A stretch of 64,000 nucleotides of DNA from Metabacillus lacus (GCF_009674805.1 NZ_WKKI01000001.1:1-64000), one strand, 5' to 3'; shown: positions 53,843 through 63,863, numbered from the stretch's first letter. Made by a program: numbers and translations. Notes: generated from the letters alone by a model not told the origin.

Positions 53843-55879
53843 ATGTCAGCAAGAGATTTTACCGTACTGTTAAGTGTTGTATCTATCGTTGCAATGCTTG
53901 TTATACCCCTGCCGTCATGGCTTTTGAGCCTGCTGCTCATTACCAATATTTCGCTCGCTCTGATGGTACTGTTAACATCCATGAACATGCAGGAGCCTCT
54001 TCAATTTTCTATCTTTCCGTCTCTGCTGCTGCTTTTGACATTGTTCCGCCTTGGTCTGAATGTATCAACAACGAGAAGCATTCTTTCTAATGGAGAAGCA
54101 GGCAAGGTTGTTGAAACATTCGGAACCTTCGTAGTCGGAGGCAATGTTTTAGTTGGATTCGTCGTTTTTCTTATATTAATTATTATCCAGTTTGTAGTTA
54201 TTACAAAGGGTGCCGAACGTGTATCTGAAGTTGCAGCGCGATTTACACTTGATGCCATGCCAGGTAAACAAATGAGTATTGATGCTGACTTGAACGCTGG
54301 GATGATCTCTGAGCAGCAAGCCCGTGAAAGAAGGGAGAAGGTCTCAAGAGAGGCTGATTTTTACGGTGCAATGGATGGCGCAAGCAAATTTGTTAAGGGT
54401 GATGCCATCGCTGGAATTATCATTGTTTTAATCAACATGATCTTTGGCATTGTAATTGGAATGATGCAGCAGGGGTTAAGTTTCGGAGATTCTGCTTCCC
54501 TGTATACCCTGCTGACTGTCGGAGATGGAATTGTCAGCCAGATTCCTGCTTTGCTTATCTCTACAGCAACAGGCATTGTGGTCACCAGAGCTGCCTCTGA
54601 TGGCAACTTAGGATCTGACATTACTTCACAGCTGTTTGCTTATCCGAGCATGCTGTATGTTGCAGGCGGAACGATACTGCTTCTCGGCATCGGTACGCCG
54701 ATCGGGCCCCTTTTAACATTGCCGATTGCAGCATTGCTGGGTGCGGGGGGCTATATCATCTCGAAAAATAAAAACAGGGAAATTGAAACAGAAGAAGCGC
54801 TGGAAGAAGAAGTTGTTGTGGATGAGATGAAGAGTCCTGAAAGTGTAGTGAACCTGCTTGGCATAGATCCAATTGAATTTGAATTCGGTTATGGCTTGAT
54901 ACCCCTTGCAGATACCAATCAGGGGGGAGATTTACTGGATCGGATCGTGATGATCAGGCGGCAGCTTGCTCTTGAACTCGGCTTAGTCATTCCAGTAGTC
55001 AGAATTAGAGACAATATTCAGCTTCAGCCCAATGAATACAGGCTGAAAATTAAAGGCAGCGAGGCTGCCAGAGGTGAAATTCTTCTGGACCATTATCTCG
55101 CGATGTCACCAGGCATCGAGGATGATTCTATTGAAGGAATAGATACAATTGAGCCCTCGTTCGGCCTTCCGGCAAAATGGATTGGCGAGGATATGAAAGA
55201 TTCAGCAGAAATGTCCGGCTATACAGTAGTTGATCCGCCGTCGGTTGTTTCTACACACATTACAGAATGCATCAAGAACAGCGCCCATGAATTGCTGGGC
55301 AGGCAGGAGACAAAACAGCTGATTGACCATCTGAAAGAGAGCTATCCAATATTGGTGGAAGAGGTAACGCCTGCCCCTCTTTCTGTCGGTGATATACAGA
55401 AGGTTATGGCTAAACTCCTCAAAGAAAGAGTTTCAATCAGGAATCTGCCTATCATCTTTGAAACGCTGGCAGATTACGGAAAGATGACAACAGACTCAGA
55501 TGTATTAGCTGAATATGCAAGACAGGCGCTTGCAAAGCAAATTACGGATCAATACACACAGGACGGTTCTTCCATGAAGGTGGTTACAGTGTCGGGCAAA
55601 GTTGAAAAAATGATCGCAGAAGGTATTCAGCAGACTGAACACGGAAACTATCTGTCTCTTGACCCTGATGTATCTCAGTCAATTATTGAATCTGTTGCAA
55701 GGGAAATTGAGCAGGTTTCGCTTCAGGAACAGTCGCCGATTCTTCTCTGTTCTCCTGCTGTCAGAATGTACGTCCGGCAGCTGGTTGAAAGATATTTTCC
55801 CCAGCTTCCCGTTCTTTCATATAACGAGCTGGAATCTACTATTGAAATTCAAAGCGTCGGGGTGGTGAATATATCATGA
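53843..55879 (+). CDS. flhA: Flagellar export protein FlhA
   Basis: FlhA forms the nonameric ring that receives cargo. The 678-residue protein has eight membrane helices in the first 320 residues, the FHIPEP-region feature FPSLLLLLTLFRLGLNVSTTRSIL, DAMPGKQMSIDADLNAG, and a large C-terminal cytoplasmic domain. SD AAGGAGAGG precedes ATG 53843. The stop overlaps flhF as ATGA. Confidence 0.96.
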   Translation: MSARDFTVLLSVVSIVAMLVIPLPSWLLSLLLITNISLALMVLLTSMNMQEPLQFSIFPSLLLLLTLFRLGLNVSTTRSILSNGEAGKVVETFGTFVVGGNVLVGFVVFLILIIIQFVVITKGAERVSEVAARFTLDAMPGKQMSIDADLNAGMISEQQARERREKVSREADFYGAMDGASKFVKGDAIAGIIIVLINMIFGIVIGMMQQGLSFGDSASLYTLLTVGDGIVSQIPALLISTATGIVVTRAASDGNLGSDITSQLFAYPSMLYVAGGTILLLGIGTPIGPLLTLPIAALLGAGGYIISKNKNREIETEEALEEEVVVDEMKSPESVVNLLGIDPIEFEFGYGLIPLADTNQGGDLLDRIVMIRRQLALELGLVIPVVRIRDNIQLQPNEYRLKIKGSEAARGEILLDHYLAMSPGIEDDSIEGIDTIEPSFGLPAKWIGEDMKDSAEMSGYTVVDPPSVVSTHITECIKNSAHELLGRQETKQLIDHLKESYPILVEEVTPAPLSVGDIQKVMAKLLKERVSIRNLPIIFETLADYGKMTTDSDVLAEYARQALAKQITDQYTQDGSSMKVVTVSGKVEKMIAEGIQQTEHGNYLSLDPDVSQSIIESVAREIEQVSLQEQSPILLCSPAVRMYVRQLVERYFPQLPVLSYNELESTIEIQSVGVVNIS

Positions 55880-56961
55880 GAGTAAAAAAATTTATTGCTC
55901 CTTCCATGGCAGACGCTATGCGGAAAATCCGTTCAGAACTTGGAGACGATGCCGTCATTCTGCATTCCAAGGATGTTTATAGGGGCGGGTTTCTGGGGTT
56001 TTTCATGAAGAAAAACTTAGAGGTAGTGGCCGCTCTGGACAAGGAAGCACCTTCCTTTGCAGATTCAAAGCAAAAAATTTCGATAGACTCGCCGCCAGCT
56101 GACTCACAACATACAGCACATATGGAGCTGCTTCATGAAGTACAGCAGGTCAAAGGTCTTTTAAAATCAATAAAATCATTAGAAATAGAGGAGAATTCAG
56201 AAAACTGCCCTGCTGATGATATTCTGCTCGGAGCCGGAGAAGCTCCAAAAGCTGCAGCACTGCTTCAAGAGGCACTGGGAATAGACGCATATCGTGGAAT
56301 GAGCAGTGACAATGTAAGGCAGGAGCTTTTACAGCGTATCAGCCATCTTTCCTACGGAGGAATTTCTTATAAAAAGAAATTCATTTGCTTAGTTGGACCT
56401 ACCGGGGTCGGAAAAACAACAACACTTGCTAAACTGGCTGCAGATGCTGCGCTGAACAAAGGCAAAACGATTGGTTTTATCACTACAGACACTTACAGAA
56501 TTGGCGCTATTGAACAATTGAAAACATATGCCGGTATTCTGAAGGCACCTGTGGAAATTTGCTATAACAAAGAAGATTTTATAAAAGCCAGAGAAGCACT
56601 CAGCAGCAAAGATGCTGTATTCGTAGATACTGCGGGCAGAAATTATCATCATGATCATCTGGTTCAGGAACTGATTGATATCATTGGCTTTGATGAGGAC
56701 ATTGAAGCTTATCTGGTATTATCTGCAGCCGCGAAACTTGGAGATCTCGAAAAGATTTCAGCAAAGTTTCAAGAGATTCCGTTTCAAAGATTCATATTTT
56801 CAAAGATGGATGAAACGATTTCCGCCGGGACGATTTATGACTTTCTCTTAAACAGTGACAAAGGTGCAGCGTATGTAACAAATGGACAGGAAGTACCGGA
56901 TGATATCAGAGAAGCAACACCGCAGCTTCTTGTAGAAGCGATGATGGAGATAAAAAGATGA
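55876..56961 (+). CDS. flhF: Flagellar placement GTPase FlhF
   Basis: FlhF is the third SRP-type GTPase of bacteria; it sets flagellar position and number. The 361-residue protein has an N-terminal basic B domain (about 1-110), an N domain, and the G domain with [15 protein letters not shown] (174-188) and VDTAGR. ATG 55876 overlaps the flhA stop by four bases and its own stop overlaps flhG by four. Confidence 0.95.
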   Translation: MRVKKFIAPSMADAMRKIRSELGDDAVILHSKDVYRGGFLGFFMKKNLEVVAALDKEAPSFADSKQKISIDSPPADSQHTAHMELLHEVQQVKGLLKSIKSLEIEENSENCPADDILLGAGEAPKAAALLQEALGIDAYRGMSSDNVRQELLQRISHLSYGGISYKKKFICLVGPTGVGKTTTLAKLAADAALNKGKTIGFITTDTYRIGAIEQLKTYAGILKAPVEICYNKEDFIKAREALSSKDAVFVDTAGRNYHHDHLVQELIDIIGFDEDIEAYLVLSAAAKLGDLEKISAKFQEIPFQRFIFSKMDETISAGTIYDFLLNSDKGAAYVTNGQEVPDDIREATPQLLVEAMMEIKR

Positions 56962-57845
56962 GAGATCAGGCAGAAGAGCTGCGCAAAAAACTGAATCAGT
57001 ATAAACAGACACCAAAAGCTAAAACAATCGCTGTGATGAGTGGGAAAGGGGGAGTAGGGAAGTCCAATGTTTCCTTAAACTTTGCTTTAGCACTGCAAAA
57101 ACAACATAAGAAAATTTTGCTTTTTGATATGGATATAGGTATGGCGAATCTTGATATTTTAATGGGTAGATCTTCAGAACATACGATTCTTGATTTTTTT
57201 AATAATAAGACTGAGTTGAAAGAAGTTATTTCAAAAGGTCCGGAAGGTTTGGAATATGTTTCTGGAGGTTCGGGGCTTTCATCCATTTTTAGATTGTCTG
57301 ACAGCCAGTTCTCAAGATTTATAAACGAATTGTCTCCCATTTTATATCAATATGACTACATTATTTTTGATATGGGAGCAGGAGTAACAGACGATAGTTT
57401 AAAATTTCTCCTGGCTGCAGAGGAGCATTTCGTAATAGCAACTCCTGAACCAACTTCCTTAATGGATGCTTATGCAGCAATGAAATACATTTGCCTCTCC
57501 GCAGAACATACGCAATTTTTAGTTGCAGTTAATAGAAGCCATAACCTTAAGAATGCACAAGCGGCTTACGAAAGACTGTCAGCTGCAGCCCGTCATTTTC
57601 TCAAAATTCAGCCGGTCCTGCTTGGCTGCTTGCCGGAAGATGAAAAGGTCAGTAAAGCTGTTATGCAGCAAGTTCCGGTTCTGCAGGCTTATCCAAACTC
57701 TGGCTTTGGCAGAGAAATTTTGAACATAGCTGGCAGGTATACAGAACGCTTCAATGACAATGAAGGAAAAAAGGCAGCCGGTCAAGCCCATCCTTTTATC
57801 TCTAAATTAAGAGAATTGTTTCTAAAAGGGAGAGTTGCAGAATGA
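56958..57845 (+). CDS. flhG: Flagellar number/placement ATPase FlhG (YlxH)
   Basis: FlhG is a MinD-like ATPase that works with FlhF and delivers FliM/FliY to the nascent C ring. The 295 residues start MRDQAEELRKKL, the DQAxxLR activation helix (Asp3, Gln4, Ala5, Leu8, Arg9) that stimulates FlhF GTPase. A deviant Walker A SGKGGVGKS (28-36) follows, and FDMDIGMANLD. Its start and end overlap flhF and cheB as ATGA. The amphipathic C-terminus is probably the membrane-targeting part. Confidence 0.95.
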   Translation: MRDQAEELRKKLNQYKQTPKAKTIAVMSGKGGVGKSNVSLNFALALQKQHKKILLFDMDIGMANLDILMGRSSEHTILDFFNNKTELKEVISKGPEGLEYVSGGSGLSSIFRLSDSQFSRFINELSPILYQYDYIIFDMGAGVTDDSLKFLLAAEEHFVIATPEPTSLMDAYAAMKYICLSAEHTQFLVAVNRSHNLKNAQAAYERLSAAARHFLKIQPVLLGCLPEDEKVSKAVMQQVPVLQAYPNSGFGREILNIAGRYTERFNDNEGKKAAGQAHPFISKLRELFLKGRVAE

Positions 57846-58888
57846 AAAAAGTGCGGGTGCTTGTAGTTGATGACTCCGCATTTATGAGAAAGCTGATCAG
57901 CGATTTTTTAAATGCCAGCAGTTTAATTGAGGTGGCGGGGACTGCCAGGAATGGAGAGGATGCTTTGCTGAAGGCGGCGGAGCTGGAGCCTGATGTCATT
58001 ACGCTTGATATTGAAATGCCCGTGATGGACGGACTTGAAACTCTGGCGAAGCTTAAGGCTTTTTTTAACAAGCCTGTTATCATGCTGTCAAGTGTGACTC
58101 ATAAGAATGCAGCCAGTACAGTTCTCGCGCTGGAGCAGGGTGCTTTTGATTTTATTGCCAAGCCATCAGGCAGCATCTCCCTGGATCTTTATAAAGTGAA
58201 GGATGAACTGACTGACAAGATTTTGGCCGCAAGCAGGCTCACAAATCAGGTTATCATCCAGCAAGCGCCTGAGAAGTTCAGCATGTCTGTAATGAAGGAT
58301 AAAAAACCATTAGACACTGCAGGCAAGATCGTTTGCATCGGAACTTCTACCGGAGGCCCAAGAGCGCTGCAGCAAGTACTGAGCAGTCTTCCTCCTTCCA
58401 TTTCAGCACCTGTTTTTATTGTACAGCATATGCCTGAGGGATTTACTAAGTCTCTGGCTGACCGGCTGCATTCACTGAGCAGCATAAGAGTAAAAGAAGC
58501 AGAACACAATGAAATTCCTCAAAACGGAACCGCCTATATAGCACCTGGAGGGCAGCATATGCGGGTTGTGTTAGATGGGGATCAGCTGAGAATTCTCCTT
58601 GACCGGGATCCTCCTTGTAACGGGCACCGGCCTTCGGTAGACATTCTGTTTCAATCAATTGCAGAGTTGAAAGGATACATACCGGTACCTGTGATCATGA
58701 CTGGCATGGGAACGGATGGAACTTCGGGGCTGCAGAAGATAAAACAGTCCTCACCAGCAAAAGCCATTGCAGAATCTAAGGAAACTGCGATTGTGTATGG
58801 AATGCCAAAATCCGTCATTGCTGCCCAACTTGCAGATTCTATCGTCGGTTTGGACAGCATTGCTGATCAAATTCTGGACTATTTATAG
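57842..58888 (+). CDS. cheB: Chemotaxis methylesterase CheB
   Basis: CheB demethylates and deamidates receptors for adaptation. The 348-residue protein has a receiver domain with Asp56 and a C-terminal esterase with the catalytic triad Ser169 (GTSTGG), His196 (VQHMPEGF) and Asp292 (MGTDGTSG). ATG 57842 overlaps the flhG stop. No CheR is encoded here; B. subtilis keeps cheR elsewhere too. Confidence 0.96.
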   Translation: MKKVRVLVVDDSAFMRKLISDFLNASSLIEVAGTARNGEDALLKAAELEPDVITLDIEMPVMDGLETLAKLKAFFNKPVIMLSSVTHKNAASTVLALEQGAFDFIAKPSGSISLDLYKVKDELTDKILAASRLTNQVIIQQAPEKFSMSVMKDKKPLDTAGKIVCIGTSTGGPRALQQVLSSLPPSISAPVFIVQHMPEGFTKSLADRLHSLSSIRVKEAEHNEIPQNGTAYIAPGGQHMRVVLDGDQLRILLDRDPPCNGHRPSVDILFQSIAELKGYIPVPVIMTGMGTDGTSGLQKIKQSSPAKAIAESKETAIVYGMPKSVIAAQLADSIVGLDSIADQILDYL

Positions 58889-58908
58889 AAATAAGGAGCG
58901 TAAAGATC

Positions 58909-60933
58909 ATGGATATGAATCAATATTTGGAAGTATTCATAGAAGAAAGCAAGGAGCATCTGCAGGCTTGCAGCGAAAAGCTTCTGGAATTGGAAAAAAC
59001 ACCTCAGGACCTTTTGATTGTTAACGAAATTTTCCGTTCTGCCCACACCCTTAAAGGTATGAGTGCAACAATGGGTTATGAAGACCTGGCAAGCTTGACC
59101 CATCAAATGGAAAACGTACTGGATGCAATCAGGAACGAAAAAATCAAAGTTAGCGCCGAACTCCTTGATGTTGTTTTTGAGGCAGTTGATCATCTGGAAG
59201 ACATGGTTGTTTCCATTGCGGAAGGCGGAGACGGGAAAAAGGATGTTCATCTGACAGTTCAAAAACTAAAAATGATAGAAGATGGTCTGGAAGCACTATC
59301 TGAAACTGCTGCTGCAGCTCCGCCAGCTCCAGCTCCAGTCCCAAGGCAGATTTATGATGATTATGAACAAACAGTCATCCAGCAATCTGCTGAACAGGGA
59401 TTTCATGCATACGAAATTACCGTCCAGCTTCGTGAGGACTGCCTGCTGAAAGCTGCCAGGGCATTCATGGTGTTTGAAATATTGGACAGAGCGGGAGAAG
59501 TCATCAAATCCGTGCCTCCTGTTGATCTCCTTGAAGATGAAAAATTCGATTTGCAATTTACAGCTGTTATTCTTTCAAAAGAAGAAGCAGGAGAACTGAA
59601 AGAAAAAATCAGCAAAGTATCGGAAATAGATTCAGTCATTATTGCTGACTTGCACCAAGCACCTCTCTCAAAAGCAGCAGACAATAACCTCGACAGAGCT
59701 GCGGTCGAAATACTGTCATTGTCTGAGGAAATTGGAGTGACAGAGGGTAAAGAAGACAGCAAAACTGTTACAAAAACTGCGGGTTCCAAGACAATCAGAG
59801 TGAATATTGAAAGACTTGATATTCTGATGAATTTATTTGAAGAACTAGTGATTGACAGAGGCAGGCTTGAACAAATATCTAAAGATCTCAATAATGGCGA
59901 GCTGGCAGAAACTGTGGAACGCATGTCCAGAATTTCAAGCGACCTTCAATCAATCATATTAAATATGAGAATGGTACCTGTTGAAACTGTTTTTAACAGA
60001 TTTCCCCGCATGGTCAGACAATTAGCTAAAGATCTTCAAAAAAGCATTCATCTTGAAGTTGTGGGAGCAGAAACAGAGCTGGACAGGACTGTGATTGATG
60101 AGATTGGCGATCCACTTGTTCACCTGCTTAGAAATTCCATAGATCATGGCATTGAACTGCCTGAGACGAGAATCAGAAACGGCAAAGCTGAAGAAGGCAC
60201 CATCATCTTGAAAGCCTACCACAGCGGAAATCATGTATTTATTGATATTGAGGACGATGGGGCAGGCATTCATAAAGATAAAGTACTGAAAAAGGCGATA
60301 GAACGAGGTGTAGTTACAGAGCAAATGGCTTCTGCACTCTCTGAAAAACAAATTTTCGAGTTAATACTTTCTTCAGGATTCTCAACCGCTGACCAAATAT
60401 CTGATATTTCTGGAAGAGGAGTCGGGCTTGATGTGGTCAAAAGCACCCTTGAAGCTCTTGGAGGCACCATTTCTATAGATTCAGAGGAAGGGCGGGGCAC
60501 CAGATTCTCCATTCAGCTGCCGCTGACTTTGTCTATCATTTCTGCCATGCTCGTGGAACTTGGTCAGGAAAAGTATGCTGTACCTCTTTCTTCTATTATT
60601 GAAACAGCTGTAATTAAAAAGGAAGAAATTCTGCACGCACACAATCAGACAGTGATTGATTTTAGAGGAAACATCGTTCCGGTGGTGAATTTAAAAGACA
60701 TTTTTTCAGTTCCGGAAAGCGACAGCACGGCAAAAGAGTATATATCCCTTGTAATTGTACGAAAGGGAGAAAAAATGGCTGCACTTGTTGTTGATTCCTT
60801 TATTGGACAGCAGGAGGTCGTTCTAAAATCGCTCGGAAATTACCTTAATAACGTATTCGCCATCTCCGGGGCGACAATTCTTGGAGATGGGCAGGTTGCA
60901 CTCATTATTGACTGCAACTCACTGATTAAATAA
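58909..60933 (+). CDS. cheA: Chemotaxis histidine kinase CheA
   Basis: CheA phosphorylates CheY and CheB in response to receptors. The 674 residues have the P1 domain with His46 (IFRSAHTLKG), an Ala/Pro-rich linker (about 130-145), the P2 domain (about 150-250), the P3 dimerisation helices, the P4 ATPase domain with HLLRNSIDHGIE, DDGAGI and GRGVGLDVV, and the P5 CheW-like domain. SD AAGGAG precedes the ATG. cheW follows after about 10-20 bases. Confidence 0.97.
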   Translation: MDMNQYLEVFIEESKEHLQACSEKLLELEKTPQDLLIVNEIFRSAHTLKGMSATMGYEDLASLTHQMENVLDAIRNEKIKVSAELLDVVFEAVDHLEDMVVSIAEGGDGKKDVHLTVQKLKMIEDGLEALSETAAAAPPAPAPVPRQIYDDYEQTVIQQSAEQGFHAYEITVQLREDCLLKAARAFMVFEILDRAGEVIKSVPPVDLLEDEKFDLQFTAVILSKEEAGELKEKISKVSEIDSVIIADLHQAPLSKAADNNLDRAAVEILSLSEEIGVTEGKEDSKTVTKTAGSKTIRVNIERLDILMNLFEELVIDRGRLEQISKDLNNGELAETVERMSRISSDLQSIILNMRMVPVETVFNRFPRMVRQLAKDLQKSIHLEVVGAETELDRTVIDEIGDPLVHLLRNSIDHGIELPETRIRNGKAEEGTIILKAYHSGNHVFIDIEDDGAGIHKDKVLKKAIERGVVTEQMASALSEKQIFELILSSGFSTADQISDISGRGVGLDVVKSTLEALGGTISIDSEEGRGTRFSIQLPLTLSIISAMLVELGQEKYAVPLSSIIETAVIKKEEILHAHNQTVIDFRGNIVPVVNLKDIFSVPESDSTAKEYISLVIVRKGEKMAALVVDSFIGQQEVVLKSLGNYLNNVFAISGATILGDGQVALIIDCNSLIK

Positions 60934-60952
60934 AGAGAAAGGAATGATTACA

Positions 60953-61417
60953 TTGGCAGAAGAGCAGTCCAATGATATAAAAATTATCGTTTTTCAGCTT
61001 GGTAATGAAGAGTACGGCATTCCTGTCCACCAAGTCAGGTCAATTGAAAAAATGCAGCATATCACCAGAGTGCCGGGCACGAAAGAATTTATCACCGGGG
61101 TTATGAATTTAAGAGGAGTTGTAACACCAATTATTGATCTCAGGTCAAGATTTGGAATACAAGAAAAGCCTGATGATGATGCAACAAGAATCATCATCGT
61201 GTCTTTAGAAAAAATGGAAGCGGGCTTTATAGTGGATGCAGCAAATGATGTTTTGGATCTTAAGGCAGATTCCTTTGAACCTCCTCCAGAAGTAGTAGGC
61301 ACATTAAAGGCTGAATATATAGACGGAGTTGTAAAAGAAGGCAAAAGACTGCTCGTTATGCTGAACATTGAATCTGTTCTCAGGGAAAAGGCAATTCCCG
61401 GTTTACAGGGAGCGTAA
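60953..61417 (+). CDS. cheW: Chemotaxis coupling protein CheW
   Basis: CheW links receptors to CheA. The 154-residue protein is a double beta-barrel with FQLGNEEYGIPVHQVRSIEK and GVMNLRGVVTPIIDLRSRFG. The start is TTG 60953, nine bases after AGAAAGGA; ATG 60944 is in frame but touches the SD. It ends five bases before cheC. Confidence 0.93.
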   Translation: MAEEQSNDIKIIVFQLGNEEYGIPVHQVRSIEKMQHITRVPGTKEFITGVMNLRGVVTPIIDLRSRFGIQEKPDDDATRIIIVSLEKMEAGFIVDAANDVLDLKADSFEPPPEVVGTLKAEYIDGVVKEGKRLLVMLNIESVLREKAIPGLQGA

Positions 61418-61422
61418 TTAGT

Positions 61423-62052
61423 ATGGGTGCTCCTTTAATAACTCAAAAAGGCCTCGATGTTGTTAAGGAGATTTCCAATATTGGTGCCGGCCATGCTGCA
61501 ACTGCTCTGTCAAATTTGCTATCCAAGAAAATCTGCATGTCAATTCCATCAGTAGAAGTAGTCTCTTTTAACAAGCTTCACGAGTGGCTTCATGATCCAG
61601 ATCTGATAGTGGCAAGCGTATTTCTTCGTTTAGAAGGGGATATTTCAGGTTCTATGTACTTACTTTTGAACAGGCCGGCTGCCGAAGCATTAATTAGGAA
61701 AGTGATAAAGGATAACTCTTTTTCCCTTGCTAAGCCGCCATACAATGAAGTAGGCATGTCTGCTTTAAAAGAGATAGGCAATATTCTGAGCAGCAGCTAT
61801 CTTTCTGCGCTGTCGGATTTTACCCATCTCAGAGTTCACCCTTCTGTTCCGCTTGCTGCTGTTGACATGTTCGGTGCCATTATCAGCCAAGGGCTGCTGG
61901 AAGTATCACTTATGCATGATAGTGCCATTGCGCTGCAGACAGTGATGAAGGAGGAAGATCCGGGGGGCAGCACAGGTGCGCAGATATTGTTATTCCCTGA
62001 TCCTGACGGAATCCTGTGTTTGGCAGAATCACTAGGGGGCTCTTATGAATAA
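61423..62052 (+). CDS. cheC: CheY-P phosphatase CheC
   Basis: CheC dephosphorylates CheY-P and pairs with CheD in adaptation. The 209 residues have two active-site helices, VVKEISNIGAGHAATAL and MSALKEIGNILSSSYL. Its SD (GGGAGCG) lies inside the cheW end. It overlaps cheD by eight bases. Confidence 0.95.
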   Translation: MGAPLITQKGLDVVKEISNIGAGHAATALSNLLSKKICMSIPSVEVVSFNKLHEWLHDPDLIVASVFLRLEGDISGSMYLLLNRPAAEALIRKVIKDNSFSLAKPPYNEVGMSALKEIGNILSSSYLSALSDFTHLRVHPSVPLAAVDMFGAIISQGLLEVSLMHDSAIALQTVMKEEDPGGSTGAQILLFPDPDGILCLAESLGGSYE

Positions 62053-62536
62053 AAAGGTGATAAAGGTGGGCATTGCAGAACTTGGGCTTGCTGCAGCACC
62101 GGATATTATTAGAACTTCCGGGCTTGGCTCCTGCGTGGGACTCATTATTTATGATGAACTGAAAGAAACCGCAGTTTTGGCCCATATTATGCTGCCGGAT
62201 TCTTCTCTATCTAGAGCCGATGTCATGAATCCATATAAATATGCTGATACAGCAATTGCAGAAGCAGTTTATCAGCTTGCAAAAGCGGGATGCGATACCA
62301 AACAGTTAAAGGCAAAGATGGCTGGCGGAGCTCAGATGTTTCGTTTTCAGCCTTCCAGCGACCTAATGAGAATAGGACCGAGAAATGTTGAGGCAATATT
62401 GGAACAGCTGAAAAAACATGACATTCATCTTGTTTCCAGCGATATAGGAGGCAGCAGCGGCAGGACGGTTGAATTTGACCCTTCAACCTCACTCCTTTTT
62501 ATCAAGACGGTAAATCAAGAATTAAAATATTTATAG
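62045..62536 (+). CDS. cheD: Chemoreceptor glutamine deamidase CheD
   Basis: CheD deamidates receptor glutamines and is the target of CheC binding. The 163-residue protein has the catalytic Cys30 (GLGSCVGL) and His47 (LAHIMLP) with the conserved GGAQMF. Its ATG lies within cheC. Confidence 0.95.
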   Translation: MNKKVIKVGIAELGLAAAPDIIRTSGLGSCVGLIIYDELKETAVLAHIMLPDSSLSRADVMNPYKYADTAIAEAVYQLAKAGCDTKQLKAKMAGGAQMFRFQPSSDLMRIGPRNVEAILEQLKKHDIHLVSSDIGGSSGRTVEFDPSTSLLFIKTVNQELKYL

Positions 62537-62556
62537 ATTTTAAGGGGGATAGAACG

Positions 62557-63318
62557 ATGATATCTGCAGCATATGAGGAGCAATTGATTTGGGAGAAATG
62601 GACAGCAACACGAGATTCTGAAGCAGGAGATTACTTAATTCAACGTTATATGCCCCTCGTTTCCTATCATGTACAAAGAATATCAATCGGGCTGCCTAAA
62701 TCAGTGATAAAGGATGAACTAATGAGCCTAGGTATGTACGGGCTTTACGATGCCCTCAAAAAATTTGACCCCGGCCGTGACTTGAAGTTTGATACGTATG
62801 CTTCATTCCGCATACGGGGCACGATTATTGACGGTCTTCGAAAGGAAGACTGGCTGCCCAGAAGCTCAAGGGAAAAGGCCAAGAAAATAGATGCCGCCAT
62901 TGAAAAGCTTGAGCAAAAGCACCTTCGTAATGTTACACCCCGAGAAATTGCTGCAGAGCTCCGCATGTCTGAAGAAGATGTAGTTTGCATTGTGAATGAG
63001 GGCTTTTTTGCGAATGTTCTTTCTATAGATGACCAGCTTTTGGATCACGATGAAAGTGATCATCCGGGAATGATGATTAAGGATGAAAAAGCTGTCACTC
63101 CTGAAGATAAGCTGTTAAAAGATGAACTTCTCATGCAGCTGTCAGAGGTTATTGAAGAGCTGTCAGAAAAAGAACAGCTGGTAATCAGCCTCTTTTATAA
63201 AGAAGAGCTGACATTAACAGAAATAGGACAAGTTATGGAGCTGTCCACATCACGGATTTCCCAGATACACTCCAAAGCACTATTCAAACTTAGAAGAATC
63301 CTTGAGAAAGCCGTATAA
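62557..63318 (+). CDS. sigD: RNA polymerase sigma-D factor
   Basis: SigD (FliA family) drives late flagellar, motility and autolysin genes. The 253-residue protein has region 2 (LVSYHVQRIS...LMSLGMYGLYDALKKFDPGRDLKFDTYASFRIRG in parts, about 29-88), region 3 (REIAAELRMSEEDV) and region 4 with the helix-turn-helix LTLTEIGQVMELSTSRISQIH-type motif. Position near the end of fla/che makes its level sensitive to operon length, as in B. subtilis. SD AAGGGGGATAG precedes the ATG. Confidence 0.96.
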   Translation: MISAAYEEQLIWEKWTATRDSEAGDYLIQRYMPLVSYHVQRISIGLPKSVIKDELMSLGMYGLYDALKKFDPGRDLKFDTYASFRIRGTIIDGLRKEDWLPRSSREKAKKIDAAIEKLEQKHLRNVTPREIAAELRMSEEDVVCIVNEGFFANVLSIDDQLLDHDESDHPGMMIKDEKAVTPEDKLLKDELLMQLSEVIEELSEKEQLVISLFYKEELTLTEIGQVMELSTSRISQIHSKALFKLRRILEKAV

Positions 63319-63375
63319 GCACAAATTGCTTAAAAGCAGCAGGGAACTCCCGGATAAGGGCGGTATAATCGAGAT

Positions 63376-63852
63376 ATGACGACAATATTTTTTTTTATGA
63401 GCTTCATTTTACATGCTGTTTCCATCTATTTTATTATTCTGCTGTTCAGCAGATACAGCTCATTGAAGGATCTGGAAGCAGCGCAAAGACGCATGCTTGA
63501 AGAAACTGAACAATCATTGGCCGCTTATTTGCTGCAGATTCAAGAGGAAAATGACAAATTCCTGACATCCATCAGCAGACCTGAAAATAGAACAGCTGAA
63601 AACCCAATCAAAAACATAATAACAGATGTCAGTGAAAACGGTGGCTATGAAGAAAGTGATACAGAGTATCAGCCCCTGCTTGAAACTGCTCACATACAGG
63701 ATCAGCTGGAGCTTTCAGCTTCACCGGCGCAGCCCGACTTAGAAAGAGCGCTGGAATTAGCTGAAAAAGGCTATAGTATTGAGGAGATTGCTAAAATGCT
63801 GAAAGCAGGTAAAACGGAAATCAGGCTTCTTCTGAAATTTCGTCAAAACTGA
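63376..63852 (+). CDS. swrB: Swarming motility protein SwrB
   Basis: SwrB promotes flagellar type III export activation in B. subtilis. The 158-residue protein has an N-terminal membrane helix (about 3-24), a charged coiled region, a variable acidic middle, and a C-terminal helix-turn-helix-like end (ALELAEKGYSIEEIAKMLKAGKTEIRLLLKF). No clear SD precedes ATG 63376. It is the last fla/che gene, as in B. subtilis. Confidence 0.85.
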   Translation: MTTIFFFMSFILHAVSIYFIILLFSRYSSLKDLEAAQRRMLEETEQSLAAYLLQIQEENDKFLTSISRPENRTAENPIKNIITDVSENGGYEESDTEYQPLLETAHIQDQLELSASPAQPDLERALELAEKGYSIEEIAKMLKAGKTEIRLLLKFRQN

Positions 63853-63863
63853 TACATTGCAGC

